From assembly GCF_007990755.1 (NCBI RefSeq), contig NZ_BJXA01000003.1, positions 124,001 through 188,000 on the forward strand: DNA of 64,000 nucleotides. Direction: 5' to 3'. Of the stretch, positions 47,705-56,247 are shown piece by piece. The notes below the pieces were generated by a model, which did no database searches, had not been told where the DNA came from, and saw only the letters and a list, made by a program, of their open reading frames with translations. Every line of letters begins with the position of its first letter. Position 1 is the stretch's first letter. This DNA comes from Nocardia ninae NBRC 108245. GTDB lineage: Bacteria; Actinomycetota; Actinomycetes; Mycobacteriales; Mycobacteriaceae. Position numbers and translations under genes: made by a program.

Positions 47705-48112
47705 ATGAACGAACACCGACTAGGCACCCGGATTCCGTACGCCGGATCGGGGAGCTCGAGGTCGCCGAAATACTCGCAGGAAATCCAGTCGCCCGAGCGG
47801 ATGGATCGCATGCGCTTCGGAAATGTGGAGCGCACGCGCGTCACCAGAAATCACGACATCATCCGGCAGTGGGCCGAGCGGCGCGGTGCGCGCCCGGCCA
47901 CCATGCCGGGTAGTGAGGACAACGGTCAGCTCAGGGTGCTGCGCTTCGATTTCCCCGGGTACGGCGGAGCGGTGCTGCGGCCGGTGAATTGGGACGAATG
48001 GTTCGCCACCTTCGATGAGCGACACCTACATTTTCGCTATCAGGATCGGCGCGCGGACGGGTCACCGAGCAATTTCAACCGCCTGGAACGCCCGACTCGC
48101 GAGGATCGCTGA
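47705..48112 (+). CDS. Small conserved protein of unknown function
   Basis: A 135-residue protein. The second half, TRNHDIIRQWAERRGARPATMPGSE, then LRVLRFDFPGYGG, WDEWFATFDERHLHFRYQ and GSPSNFNRLERP, matches a widespread small family seen in cyanobacteria and other bacteria (often mislabelled as a branching enzyme). No role is known. The start at 47705 follows AGGGAG at seven bases. A SigF-like promoter lies 49 bases upstream, so it probably belongs to the stress regulon. Confidence 0.7.
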   Translation: MNEHRLGTRIPYAGSGSSRSPKYSQEIQSPERMDRMRFGNVERTRVTRNHDIIRQWAERRGARPATMPGSEDNGQLRVLRFDFPGYGGAVLRPVNWDEWFATFDERHLHFRYQDRRADGSPSNFNRLERPTREDR

Positions 48113-48555
48113 GTTCGGGCCGACAAGCAGATATCGCCCCTGATACACCCTTGCGGTGATACGGGTGAATAGCTGGTAGCGGGAATGTGTCGGGAGTCAC
48201 GTAACGGTTGCGTAACGGCGCGATTCCGACCATGGTGGATAACTAGTCAGACGCTGATCAACGGGCCCGAAGGGGTCACGGCAGCGTGAGTCGCACCGTC
48301 CCCGGTGGGGCTCGATGGCTACTGATCGAGCGTCCAGTCGACGTTTACCGAACGGTCGGTTCGGGTACTCGGAAGGTCGGCAAGGTGGCTCGAACAGCGG
48401 AATGTCGCGTTGGTCTGGGGATGCGAATTTCCGCACCAGCCGACGCGTGTCCGCGTGTCTGCAAAGGATAGGTATTTGAGCGAGCGTAGCGAGCGAACAA
48501 CGGGCGCAGCCGCTTTCGCGGTCACGGCGGAGCCGAGCGTCAGCGAGGCGCAGTC
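48113..48555. other. Upstream region of two-component system
   Basis: Holds a CGTAA direct repeat (48200-48218) and, at 48476-48555, a GAGCGAGCGTAGCGAGCG element of the kind that recurs next to genes in Nocardia and Rhodococcus. No gene was recognised. Confidence 0.5.
48200..48218 (+). promoter_or_regulatory. 11-bp-period direct repeat, likely response-regulator site
   Basis: CGTAACGGTTGCGTAACGG repeats CGTAACGG with an 11-base period, the spacing typical of OmpR/PhoB-type dimers bound head to tail. A matching CGTAA pair lies before ectA. Confidence 0.5.
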
Positions 48556-49266
48556 GTGAGCGCGAACCTAATGATCGTTGAGGATGACGACCGGGTCCGT
48601 GGGGCGCTTCGGCTCGCCATGGAGGACGAAGGCTACGACGTCGAAGAGGCCGAAGAGGCCGAGGACGCGCTCACTCATCTGCGCAGCAACGGTGTGCCCG
48701 ATGTCATGATCGTCGACCTGATGCTCGGCGGCATGGACGGTTTCGACTGCATCCGCGAGATCAGACGCGAGCACGACGTGCCGATCATCGTGGTCAGCGC
48801 CCGCGACGATACCCACGATGTGGTGGCCGCGCTGGAGGCAGGCGCCGACGACTTCGTCACGAAACCCTTTGAGATCAAAGAGATCACCGCGCGCATGCGC
48901 GCGGTCCGTCGCCGGGCCCGGCCTACCGTCGAGCGCGAAGCGCCACAGGAGATGGTGCTCGACGCCGACCCCGACGCCCCGCTGGTGCTCGCGCAGGACG
49001 GCGGCGTGGTCCGCCGCGGCGACGAGGAGATCCGGTTGACGCTCACCGAGTTCCGGCTGCTGTGTGAGCTGGCCGAGGCGCCGGGCCGGGTGCTGAGCCG
49101 CACCGTGTTGCTCGAACGAGTCTGGGACCAAGGATTTTTCGGCGACGAGCGGATCGTCGACGTGCACATGCGCAGGCTGCGCACCAAGATCGAACGGGAC
49201 CCGTCCGATCCGCGCATCGTGGTAACCGTGCGCGGGCTCGGCTACCGCCTCGATGTCCAGCGCTGA
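48556..49266 (+). CDS. OmpR-family response regulator
   Basis: A 236-residue regulator. The receiver domain has the acidic pair in IVEDDDR, phospho-acceptor Asp54 in MIVDLML, a threonine/serine position in VVSARDD and lysine in TKPFE. The winged helix follows from about residue 140 (LTLTEFRLLCELAEAPGRVLSRTVLLERVW, HMRRLRTKIERDP, VRGLGYRLD). The end overlaps the kinase gene by 14 bases. Position before ectABCD suggests it controls osmolyte synthesis. Confidence 0.9.
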   Translation: MSANLMIVEDDDRVRGALRLAMEDEGYDVEEAEEAEDALTHLRSNGVPDVMIVDLMLGGMDGFDCIREIRREHDVPIIVVSARDDTHDVVAALEAGADDFVTKPFEIKEITARMRAVRRRARPTVEREAPQEMVLDADPDAPLVLAQDGGVVRRGDEEIRLTLTEFRLLCELAEAPGRVLSRTVLLERVWDQGFFGDERIVDVHMRRLRTKIERDPSDPRIVVTVRGLGYRLDVQR

Positions 49267-50332
49267 GCGCTGGTTCGATCCGAAACGCTGGAGTCTGCGC
49301 GGCCGGGTGACGGCCATGTTCGCGGCGATCACCGCGCTCATGTCGCTGGTGCTGGTCGTGTCGGTGTTCACCATCAGCCGCAGCTATCTGCAGCACGCGC
49401 AGGCCGGCGTCACCGATCTGGAGTCGAATCTGGATCTGCTGCGCAATGTGCTGATCGGTTGTGCCGTGGTGGTGACGCTGATCGGCGCGGCCGTCGGCTG
49501 GTGGGCGAGCAGGCGAGTGCTGACACCGCTGCACGAGCTGGCCGGCACGGCGGCCAGGATCGCCTCCGGTGACCTGGATCTGCGCCTGTCCACCACCCGC
49601 GACCAGGATCTGGCCATCACGGTGGAGTCGTTCAACAGCATGGTCGACTCGCTGCAGCGGCGGATCGAGCGCGAGCATCGGCTGTTCGGCGATGTCAGCC
49701 ACGAACTGCGCACGCCGCTGACCACGCTGACAGCCAGTGTCGACGTGCTCAACCGGCATCGCGCGGATCTGCCGGAACGGTCGCAACGCGCGCTGGGTCT
49801 GGTGAGCGACGAGGTCGATCATCTGCGGCGGCTGCTGGACGATCTGCTGGCCTTGGCGCGGGTCGAGGCGGGTATGCACCGCGGCGATATGGAGCCGCTG
49901 TCGGTGCGCGATCTGCTGACGCACACGCTGGCCGAGCGGCGGTATTCGCCGGACCTGCTGACGATCGACGAGGACGTCGTGGTGCGCGGCCGCAAGCTCG
50001 AACTGGAGCGGGCGGTCGGCAATCTCCTGCGCAATGCCGATCTGCACGGCGGTGGCGTCGTCGCGGTCCGCGCCGATCGCACGGGCCGGGACGCGGTGAT
50101 CGTGGTGGACGACGCGGGTCCCGGCGTGCCGCCGCCGGACCGGGTGCGCATCTTCGAACGTTTCGCGACCGCGCGCAGCGGACGCCGCTCGGCGACCGGC
50201 ACCGGCATCGGGCTCGCGCTGGTGGCCGAGACCGTCACCAAGCACGGTGGCCAGGTCGAATGCACCGATCGGCCGGGCGGCGGCGCCCGGTTCGTCGTCA
50301 CCGTGCCGGGGATCGACGCAATCGAGTCGTAA
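49253..50332 (+). CDS. Sensor histidine kinase
   Basis: A 359-residue kinase. Two membrane helices (about residues 20-45 and 62-85) enclose only a short outside loop, then HAMP (RRVLTPLHELAGTAARIASGD), the H-box FGDVSHELRTPLTTL with His150, N-box NLLRNADLH, and G-boxes VDDAGPGVPP and GTGIGLALV. The short loop argues against direct ligand binding outside and for sensing within the membrane, as in osmotic or envelope stress. Its stop codon overlaps the CGTAA repeat before ectA. Confidence 0.9.
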   Translation: MSSAERWFDPKRWSLRGRVTAMFAAITALMSLVLVVSVFTISRSYLQHAQAGVTDLESNLDLLRNVLIGCAVVVTLIGAAVGWWASRRVLTPLHELAGTAARIASGDLDLRLSTTRDQDLAITVESFNSMVDSLQRRIEREHRLFGDVSHELRTPLTTLTASVDVLNRHRADLPERSQRALGLVSDEVDHLRRLLDDLLALARVEAGMHRGDMEPLSVRDLLTHTLAERRYSPDLLTIDEDVVVRGRKLELERAVGNLLRNADLHGGGVVAVRADRTGRDAVIVVDDAGPGVPPPDRVRIFERFATARSGRRSATGTGIGLALVAETVTKHGGQVECTDRPGGGARFVVTVPGIDAIES

Positions 50333-50343
50333 CACAACCGTAA
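50328..50343 (+). promoter_or_regulatory. CGTAA direct repeat upstream of ectA
   Basis: CGTAACACAACCGTAA has CGTAA at 50328 and 50339, an 11-base period, as at 48200-48218. A further CGTAA lies at 50375. It is 74-89 bases before ectA and could bind the response regulator encoded just upstream. Confidence 0.5.
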
Positions 50344-50416
50344 TGAAGTCGACCAGGCCACCTCAAAGTTGGTTCGTAAGCCTGGATAAGTACTGCGGAC
50401 CCGACCAGGGAGTTGT

Positions 50417-51019
50417 ATGACACTGCCAACGTTGAACACCGCGGAGCTCGAACGCATCCGTGTCGAACAGGCTGCGGCCGCGCTCGGCTCCGTACCGGCG
50501 CGCAAGCAGACCGGGCCCGCCGTGGTGCTGCGCGCGCCGCGCGTGGCCGACGGCGCCCAGCTGTGGCGGATCGCGAAGGATTCGGAAGTGCTCGACACCA
50601 ATTCGAGCTACGCCTACGTGCTGTGGTGTCGCGACTTCGCGACCACCTCGGTGGTCGCCGAGGTGAACGGCCGCGTCGTCGGTTTCGTGATCGGCTACCT
50701 GCGGCCACAGGCGCCGGACACGGTGTTCGTCTGGCAGGTGGCCGTCGACCGCGCCCAGCAGGGCAAGGGGACCGGCGCGCAACTCCTGCACGCCTTGCTC
50801 AACAATGTTGCCGCCCAGGGAGTTTCGAAGCTGGAAACCACCATCTCACCGGACAACGCCGCATCGATCGCCCTGTTCACCTCGGTGGCACGGCGTCGCG
50901 ACGCCCGAATCACCAAGCGCCCCTTGTTCGACGCGGGTGTCTTCCCGGACAGCCACGCGCCCGAGGATCTCTATCTCATCGCACCGACCGCTCGCACAAC
51001 GCAGGAGGACCACCGATGA
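50417..51019 (+). CDS. ectA: L-2,4-diaminobutyrate acetyltransferase
   Basis: A 200-residue GNAT enzyme. LRAPRVADGAQLWRIAKDSEVLDTNSSYAYVLWCRDF is the EctA signature; the acetyl-CoA loop is VAVDRAQQGKGTGAQLL, and TTISPDNAASIALF follows. It makes N-gamma-acetyl-diaminobutyrate, the second step of ectoine synthesis. About 30 residues extend before the conserved domain. First of ectABCD; AGGGAG lies before the ATG and its stop overlaps ectB by four bases (ATGA). Confidence 0.95.
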   Translation: MTLPTLNTAELERIRVEQAAAALGSVPARKQTGPAVVLRAPRVADGAQLWRIAKDSEVLDTNSSYAYVLWCRDFATTSVVAEVNGRVVGFVIGYLRPQAPDTVFVWQVAVDRAQQGKGTGAQLLHALLNNVAAQGVSKLETTISPDNAASIALFTSVARRRDARITKRPLFDAGVFPDSHAPEDLYLIAPTARTTQEDHR

Positions 51020-52293
51020 TCAACGCTGACACGAGCATTTTCGAAAGTCTGGAATCCAATGTCCGCGGCTACTGCCGCAACTGGCCGACCGTGTTCACCA
51101 AGGCCAAGGGCAGCTGGTTACGCGACGAAGACGGCAACGACTATCTCGACTTCTTCGCAGGCGCGGGCGCGCTGAACTACGGCCACAACAACGACGTGCT
51201 CAAGCAGCCGCTACTGGACTACATCGCGGGCGACGGCATCACGCACGGCCTCGACATGTCCACCTCGGCCAAGCGGGACCTGCTGGTCACCCTGCGCGAC
51301 ACCGTCTTCGCGCCCCGTGGCCTGGACTACAAGGTGCAGTTCCCCGGGCCGACGGGCGCCAACGCCGTCGAGGCCGCGCTCAAGCTCGCGCGCAAGATCA
51401 CCGGTCGCGAGACGATCGTCAGCTTCACCAACGCCTTCCACGGCATGACCTTGGGCGCGCTGTCGGTCACCGGCAACGCCGCCAAGCGCGCGGGTGCCGG
51501 TGTGCCGCTGGTGCACGCGGCGCACATGCCCTACGACGGCTACTTCGACGGCACCACCGCCGACTTCCAGTGGATGGAAAAGGTTTTGGACGACACCTCG
51601 TCCGGCTTCGACCGTCCCGCCGCGGTGATCGTGGAGACCGTGCAGGGTGAGGGTGGCGTCAATGTCGCACGCGCCGAATGGCTTCGGCACCTGGCCGGGC
51701 TGTGCGCGGCCCGCGAGATCCTGCTGATCGTCGACGACGTGCAGATGGGCTGCGGCCGCACCGGCCCGTTCTTCTCCTTCGAGCTGGCCGGGATCACCCC
51801 GGACATCGTCACGCTGTCCAAGTCGATCGGTGGCTACGGCCTGCCGATGGCGCTGGTGCTGTTCAAGTCCGAGCTCGACCAGTGGTCGCCGGGCGAGCAC
51901 AACGGCACCTTCCGCGGCAACAACCCGGCGTTCGTCACGGCGGGAGTCGCGTTGCGGCACTACTGGTCCGACGGCACGCTGCAAGCCTCGACGCTGGCGA
52001 AGGGCGAGCGGGTCGCCCGGACGCTGACCGAGCTGGCCGACAATGTGCCCGGCCTGTCGACGCGCGGTCGCGGCCTGGTGCACGGCGTGGTGTTCGACGA
52101 CGCCTCGCAGGCGAGCAAGGTCTGCCAGGTCGCCTTCGAGCGCGGCCTGCTGGTGGAGACCTCCGGCTCCACCGACGAGGTGGTGAAGTTGTTGCCGCCG
52201 TTGACGATTACCGACCAGGAGCTCGACCACGGCCTGGGCATCCTGACCGGCGCCGTCGACACCGTCTGCAGTGGCATGGGGGCGATCGCATGA
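51016..52293 (+). CDS. ectB: Diaminobutyrate-2-oxoglutarate aminotransferase
   Basis: A 425-residue class III PLP transaminase. SNVRGYCRNWPTVFTKAKGSWLRDEDG is typical of EctB; GPTGANAVEAALKLAR binds the phosphate, and the PLP lysine is Lys269 in LSKSIGG. It converts aspartate semialdehyde and glutamate to diaminobutyrate, the first step of ectoine synthesis. ATG overlaps the ectA stop with GGAGGA upstream. Overlaps ectC by four bases. No dedicated aspartokinase (ask_ect) is present in this cluster. Confidence 0.95.
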   Translation: MINADTSIFESLESNVRGYCRNWPTVFTKAKGSWLRDEDGNDYLDFFAGAGALNYGHNNDVLKQPLLDYIAGDGITHGLDMSTSAKRDLLVTLRDTVFAPRGLDYKVQFPGPTGANAVEAALKLARKITGRETIVSFTNAFHGMTLGALSVTGNAAKRAGAGVPLVHAAHMPYDGYFDGTTADFQWMEKVLDDTSSGFDRPAAVIVETVQGEGGVNVARAEWLRHLAGLCAAREILLIVDDVQMGCGRTGPFFSFELAGITPDIVTLSKSIGGYGLPMALVLFKSELDQWSPGEHNGTFRGNNPAFVTAGVALRHYWSDGTLQASTLAKGERVARTLTELADNVPGLSTRGRGLVHGVVFDDASQASKVCQVAFERGLLVETSGSTDEVVKLLPPLTITDQELDHGLGILTGAVDTVCSGMGAIA

Positions 52294-52688
52294 TCGTGCG
52301 CAGCACTGCGGAGATCACCGGTACCGATCGCGATGTGGCCGGGGAGGGCTGGCGCAGCAAGCGCATCATCCTCGGCGGCGACGGCGTCGGGTTCTCCTTC
52401 CACGAGACCACCATCGATGCGGGTACCACGCACGAGTTCCACTACCGCTACCACGTGGAAGCGGTGTGGCTGATCGAGGGCACCGGCACGCTCACCGACC
52501 TCGACAACAACGTCACCTACGTGCTCGAGCCCGGCTCGATGTATTTGCTCGACGAGCACGAACGGCACCGGCTCGAGGCGACGACGAAGATGCGCATGAT
52601 GTGCGTGTTCAATCCTCCGGTCACCGGGCAGGAGGTCCACGACAGTACCGGCGCTTACCCGCTGGTGGCCGCGACGATCGGGGGATAG
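52290..52688 (+). CDS. ectC: Ectoine synthase
   Basis: A 132-residue cupin that cyclises N-acetyl-diaminobutyrate to ectoine. MIVRSTAEITGTDRDV and WRSKRIILGGDGVGFSFHETTI are near invariant in EctC; metal ligands are expected among the glutamate in HYRYHVEAVW and the tyrosine/histidine in MYLLDEHERH. Overlaps ectB by four bases and is six bases from ectD. Confidence 0.95.
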   Translation: MIVRSTAEITGTDRDVAGEGWRSKRIILGGDGVGFSFHETTIDAGTTHEFHYRYHVEAVWLIEGTGTLTDLDNNVTYVLEPGSMYLLDEHERHRLEATTKMRMMCVFNPPVTGQEVHDSTGAYPLVAATIGG

Positions 52689-52694
52689 GCAGTA

Positions 52695-53600
52695 ATGGTA
52701 TTGCAGCACACTGAAACTCGGCCCGTGATCGACCGAGTCGATCGGTACCCGACTCGGCTGAGCACGCCCGCGACCCATCTGGATCGTAAGGATCCGACGG
52801 TGTGGGGCCGGGTCGAGAGCCCGGAGCTGGCGAACTTCGACGCCGACGGTTTCGCCAGCATCGACGAACTGCTCACGCCCACCGAGGTGGCCGACTTCAG
52901 CGCCGAGATCGGCCGTCTCGCAGGCGATCCGGCGTTGCGCGGCGACGAGCGGGTGATCGTGGAGAAGTCGTCGAACCGGGTTCGATCGGTCTTCGAGGTG
53001 CACCGCCTCAGTGCGGCGATCGCCGACCTGGCACGTGAGTCGCGGGTCGCCGGATTGGCCAGGCAGATCCTCGGTTCCGAGGTCTACATCCATCAGAGCC
53101 GGGTCAACTACATGCCCGGTTTCCGTGGTGCGGGTTTCTACTGGCACTCGGACTTCGAGACCTGGCATGCGGAAGACGGCATGCCCGTGCCGCGGGCGGT
53201 GAGCCTGTCCATCGCGCTGACCGACAACTATCCGATCAACGGCAGCCTGATGGTGATGCCCGGTTCGCACCGGACATTCGTGCCTTGTCTGGGCAGCACG
53301 CCCGCCGAGCACTATCGGGAGTCGTTGCAGGAGCAGGAGATCGGGGTGCCCGCCCAGTCCGACATCACCACGCTGGCGAACACCTACGGCATCAGTCAGT
53401 TCACCGGCCGGGCCGGATCCGCGCTGTTGTTCGACTCGAACCTGATGCACGGCTCGTCGAACAACATCACGCCGTTCCCGCGGTCGAACATCTTCCTGGT
53501 GTTCAACAGCGTTGAGAACACGCTGGTGGAGCCGTTCGCGGCACCGGCGCCCCGACCGGGCTACATCGGCAGTCGCGACTTCACGCCGCTGCCTGCCTGA
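52695..53600 (+). CDS. ectD: Ectoine hydroxylase
   Basis: A 301-residue iron(II)/2-oxoglutarate dioxygenase that makes 5-hydroxyectoine. HSDFETWHAEDGMP provides the first His and Asp of the iron site, and HGSSNN the second His; VNYMPGFRGAGFYW and MVMPGSH are EctD marks. It ends the operon. A strong hairpin follows the stop by 10 bases. The presence of ectD means the organism can make the hydroxy form used against heat and drying. Confidence 0.95.
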   Translation: MVLQHTETRPVIDRVDRYPTRLSTPATHLDRKDPTVWGRVESPELANFDADGFASIDELLTPTEVADFSAEIGRLAGDPALRGDERVIVEKSSNRVRSVFEVHRLSAAIADLARESRVAGLARQILGSEVYIHQSRVNYMPGFRGAGFYWHSDFETWHAEDGMPVPRAVSLSIALTDNYPINGSLMVMPGSHRTFVPCLGSTPAEHYRESLQEQEIGVPAQSDITTLANTYGISQFTGRAGSALLFDSNLMHGSSNNITPFPRSNIFLVFNSVENTLVEPFAAPAPRPGYIGSRDFTPLPA

Positions 53601-53610
53601 TTCATCGCTC

Positions 53611-53654
53611 GAAGGCGCCCTTCGGTCCTCCTTGCCGGACCGAAGGGCGCCTTC
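53611..53654 (+). terminator. Strong hairpin terminator after ectD
   Basis: An 18-bp perfect stem (53611-53628 with 53637-53654), arm GAAGGCGCCCTTCGGTCC, and an 8-base loop. There is no T-run, as usual in actinobacteria. Ends the ectABCD transcript. Confidence 0.85.
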
Positions 53655-54084
53655 GCGTCGGTGGTGGGCTTCGCCGAAGTGCACCTTCGGCCGGGGCCAG
53701 CACTCGCCGCGCGCCCCGCACCTATCGGCGGTACGATCCTGTCGGCCATCCGCTGCTGCCGTCTGCGCAGCCGGATTCGGAACCCCTATCCCCGGCGAGC
53801 CCGCCAATTGTTCTTCTGGCGTGTGCAAAGTCCTGGACAACACGACCGCGTTGGCGTTCGCCACAAGATCACTCAGTGCCCCGAAGTCGCCTGAGCGGTG
53901 CAGCGGTTCGCCCATATCGCCGTGCGCCTTTGCGCGCGTGGCCTTCTCGGTTCGACGCCCGATCGTGGCTGGTCCGGAAGCATTTTCACGCTCTTTGTGC
54001 AGAGTGCAGTCGCCTGTTGGCATCTCGCACAAATATGGGCACTCGACCAGGTTCGTGGCAAATTGGGGGCAACCGGCGAAGCAC
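53655..54084. other. Gene-free stretch after ectD
   Basis: Open frames here are low-quality (serine/arginine- or proline-rich) and no gene was recognised. The acyl-CoA synthetase promoter lies at the right end. Confidence 0.5.
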
Positions 54085-54113
54085 TTGACCTAATTGTTAC
54101 CGCTGGGTACAAC
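54085..54113 (+). promoter_or_regulatory. Sigma-A-type promoter of acyl-CoA synthetase gene
   Basis: TTGACC (54085-54090), a 17-base spacer and TACAAC (54108-54113). Start near 54120, leader about 50 bases. Confidence 0.6.
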
Positions 54114-54169
54114 TACGTGACCATGCCGACGCATACCGCTCGGTCGGCCCATGAAGAAATGCAACGCAG

Positions 54170-56221
54170 TTGGTAACGGACGTCATCACTATCGATGCGG
54201 AGTTCTCGGCCGCACGCAAAGCCATGTGGGACTTTTTCATGGACCCGCAGACCTACCCCCGGATGTTCCTGGGAATCGGAGATTGTGATCGCGCGGAAAC
54301 CTCGGACTCGCACCCCGTTCTGCTGATCCGGGCCTGGCACGACGGCACCGAACTCGGCGTGCCCGCCTTACGGCTGGTGATCGGCAAAGAGCTGGAAACC
54401 TTCGAGCTACAGTGCCCCGGCCTGGGCAGTTTCGCCGCGATCCGACTACGCGGCGAGCAGGAACAGACCAGGGTCACCATCACCTACTTCGGTGCGGGCC
54501 GGATCCATCCGTGGATCGCCGCGCAGGACAACGCCGACGTGATCGCCTGGACCATGGCCGGCCTCGACCGGATCACCGACGCCATCGTCGGCACGCCGAC
54601 CTCGGTGCTGGTCAACGGTGAGGAGTCGGCGGCGAAACAGCAGGTCGGCACGCTGAAGCAGATGGTGTCGACCGGCGTCGTGCGCACCTATCGGCCCGAT
54701 CGCGCGCTCAAGCAGGTGGGCGGGCTGGCCAAATGGGGATTCACCCTGGCGGGCGGTTACGCGGCCGCCGCCGGGCACTCGCCGCATCGCCTCGCCGTCG
54801 TGGACGAGGTGTCCGCTTACACGTTCGGTCAAATGCACGCGCGCACGCACAAACTCGCCTCGGCGCTGTCCATGCTCGGCATCGGCGCGCGCGACAAAGT
54901 GGGGCTACTCTCTCGCAATCGCGTGGCAATGGTCGAGTGCATGGTCGCCACCGGCAAATTGGGCGTGGACACGGTGCTGCTGAACACCGGACTGTCGGCC
55001 AGGCAGATCGAGGACGTCGCCGACCGGCACGGGCTGTCCGCGATCTTCCTCGACGACGAGTACGACGCGCTGACCAGGTATGTGGCGGCCGGCGTGCCGC
55101 GGTTCGCCACCGGTCAGCGCAGCGCGTTCGAGCGCTACACGGTAGACGATCTGATCGCCCTCGACGCGCCGACCTTCGCGCGACCGCCGCATCCGGGCCG
55201 ACTGATCGTGCTCACCTCCGGCACCAGCGGCACACCCAAGAGCGCACAACGCCCGCAGCCCAAGGGTTTCGGCACCGTCGCGGCGCTGCTGTCGCGGATT
55301 CCGATGCGGATGGACGAGACCATGCTCATCCCCGCGCCGCTGTTCCACACCTGGGGGTTGGCGGCCTTGCAGATCAGCACCCCGATCCGCGCGACCGTGG
55401 TGCTGCCGGAGCGGTTCGACGCCGAGGACTGCCTGCGGTTGATCCAGGAGCACCGCGTCACCGCGCTCATCGTCGTGCCGGTGATGGTGAACCGAATCCT
55501 GGACCTGCCCACGCACATTCGGGATCGGTACGACACGTCGAGCCTGCGGGTCGTCGCGAGTTGTGGTGCGCCCCTTGCCGGTCCGACCGTGCTGAAGTTC
55601 ATGGACACCTTCGGCGACGTGCTCTACAACGTCTACGGCTCGACCGAGGTGTCCTGGGCGACCATCGCCGATCCGGCGGATCTGCGCGCGGCGCCGACCA
55701 CTGCGGGCCGCCCGCCGCTCGGCACGAAACTCGCTGTGCTGGACAAGGATCTGCGTCCGGTGCCGCGCGGCGTGACCGGCCGCATCTTCGTGCTCAACCA
55801 CATGCTGTTCGACGGCTACACCGATGCCACACCGCCCACCGAGTGGGGCGGCCTGCTCGACACCGGCGACCTGGGTTACCTCGACGCCGACGGGCTGCTG
55901 TTCGTGGCGGGCCGGGACGACGAGATGATCATCTCCGGTGGTGAGAACGTCTTTCCGCGACCGGTCGAGGAGGCGCTGTCGCATCTGCCGCAGGTGAGCG
56001 AGGTGGCGGTGGTCGGCGTGCCGGACAAGGAGTACGGTCAGCGGCTCGCCGCGTTCGTGGTGACGCGGGAGGGCTTCGGGCTGGACCGGGACATGGTCCG
56101 CAACTACATACGTCATCGGCTCAGCCGGTTCTCCGTGCCGCGCGACGTGACCTTCTTGGAGGCACTGCCACGCAACGCGACCGGAAAGATCCTGAAGCGC
56201 ACGCTGATTCAGCCGAGCTGA
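54170..56221 (+). CDS. Acyl-CoA synthetase with N-terminal START-like domain
   Basis: A 683-residue fusion. Residues 1-140 look like an SRPBCC/START-type lipid-binding fold (FSAARKAMWDFFMDPQTYPRMFLG; ITYFGAGRIHPWI). From about 185 an AMP-forming synthetase follows, with VLTSGTSGTPKSAQR (AMP-binding), YGSTEVSW, LLDTGDLGYLD, GRDDEMIISGGENV and the C-terminal lysine in PRNATGKILKR. It should activate a fatty or other carboxylic acid as CoA ester. TTG at 54170 is the only start available after an in-frame stop 18 bases upstream. Confidence 0.85.
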   Translation: MVTDVITIDAEFSAARKAMWDFFMDPQTYPRMFLGIGDCDRAETSDSHPVLLIRAWHDGTELGVPALRLVIGKELETFELQCPGLGSFAAIRLRGEQEQTRVTITYFGAGRIHPWIAAQDNADVIAWTMAGLDRITDAIVGTPTSVLVNGEESAAKQQVGTLKQMVSTGVVRTYRPDRALKQVGGLAKWGFTLAGGYAAAAGHSPHRLAVVDEVSAYTFGQMHARTHKLASALSMLGIGARDKVGLLSRNRVAMVECMVATGKLGVDTVLLNTGLSARQIEDVADRHGLSAIFLDDEYDALTRYVAAGVPRFATGQRSAFERYTVDDLIALDAPTFARPPHPGRLIVLTSGTSGTPKSAQRPQPKGFGTVAALLSRIPMRMDETMLIPAPLFHTWGLAALQISTPIRATVVLPERFDAEDCLRLIQEHRVTALIVVPVMVNRILDLPTHIRDRYDTSSLRVVASCGAPLAGPTVLKFMDTFGDVLYNVYGSTEVSWATIADPADLRAAPTTAGRPPLGTKLAVLDKDLRPVPRGVTGRIFVLNHMLFDGYTDATPPTEWGGLLDTGDLGYLDADGLLFVAGRDDEMIISGGENVFPRPVEEALSHLPQVSEVAVVGVPDKEYGQRLAAFVVTREGFGLDRDMVRNYIRHRLSRFSVPRDVTFLEALPRNATGKILKRTLIQPS

Positions 56222-56241
56222 GCATGCGCCCAGCTCGGCTG
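56210..56241. terminator. Bidirectional terminator hairpin
   Basis: CAGCCGAGCTG (56210-56220) pairs with CAGCTCGGCTG (56231-56241) across a 10-base loop, between the convergent synthetase and hydroxy-acid oxidase genes. The synthetase stop lies in the left arm. Confidence 0.75.
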
Positions 56242-56247
56242 ACGTCG

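Noticed and set aside
51960-54032. Long open frame on the minus strand across ectBCD
   Set aside because: It lies opposite strongly coded ect genes and has arginine/histidine-rich, motif-free content, the usual mirror effect of high GC.
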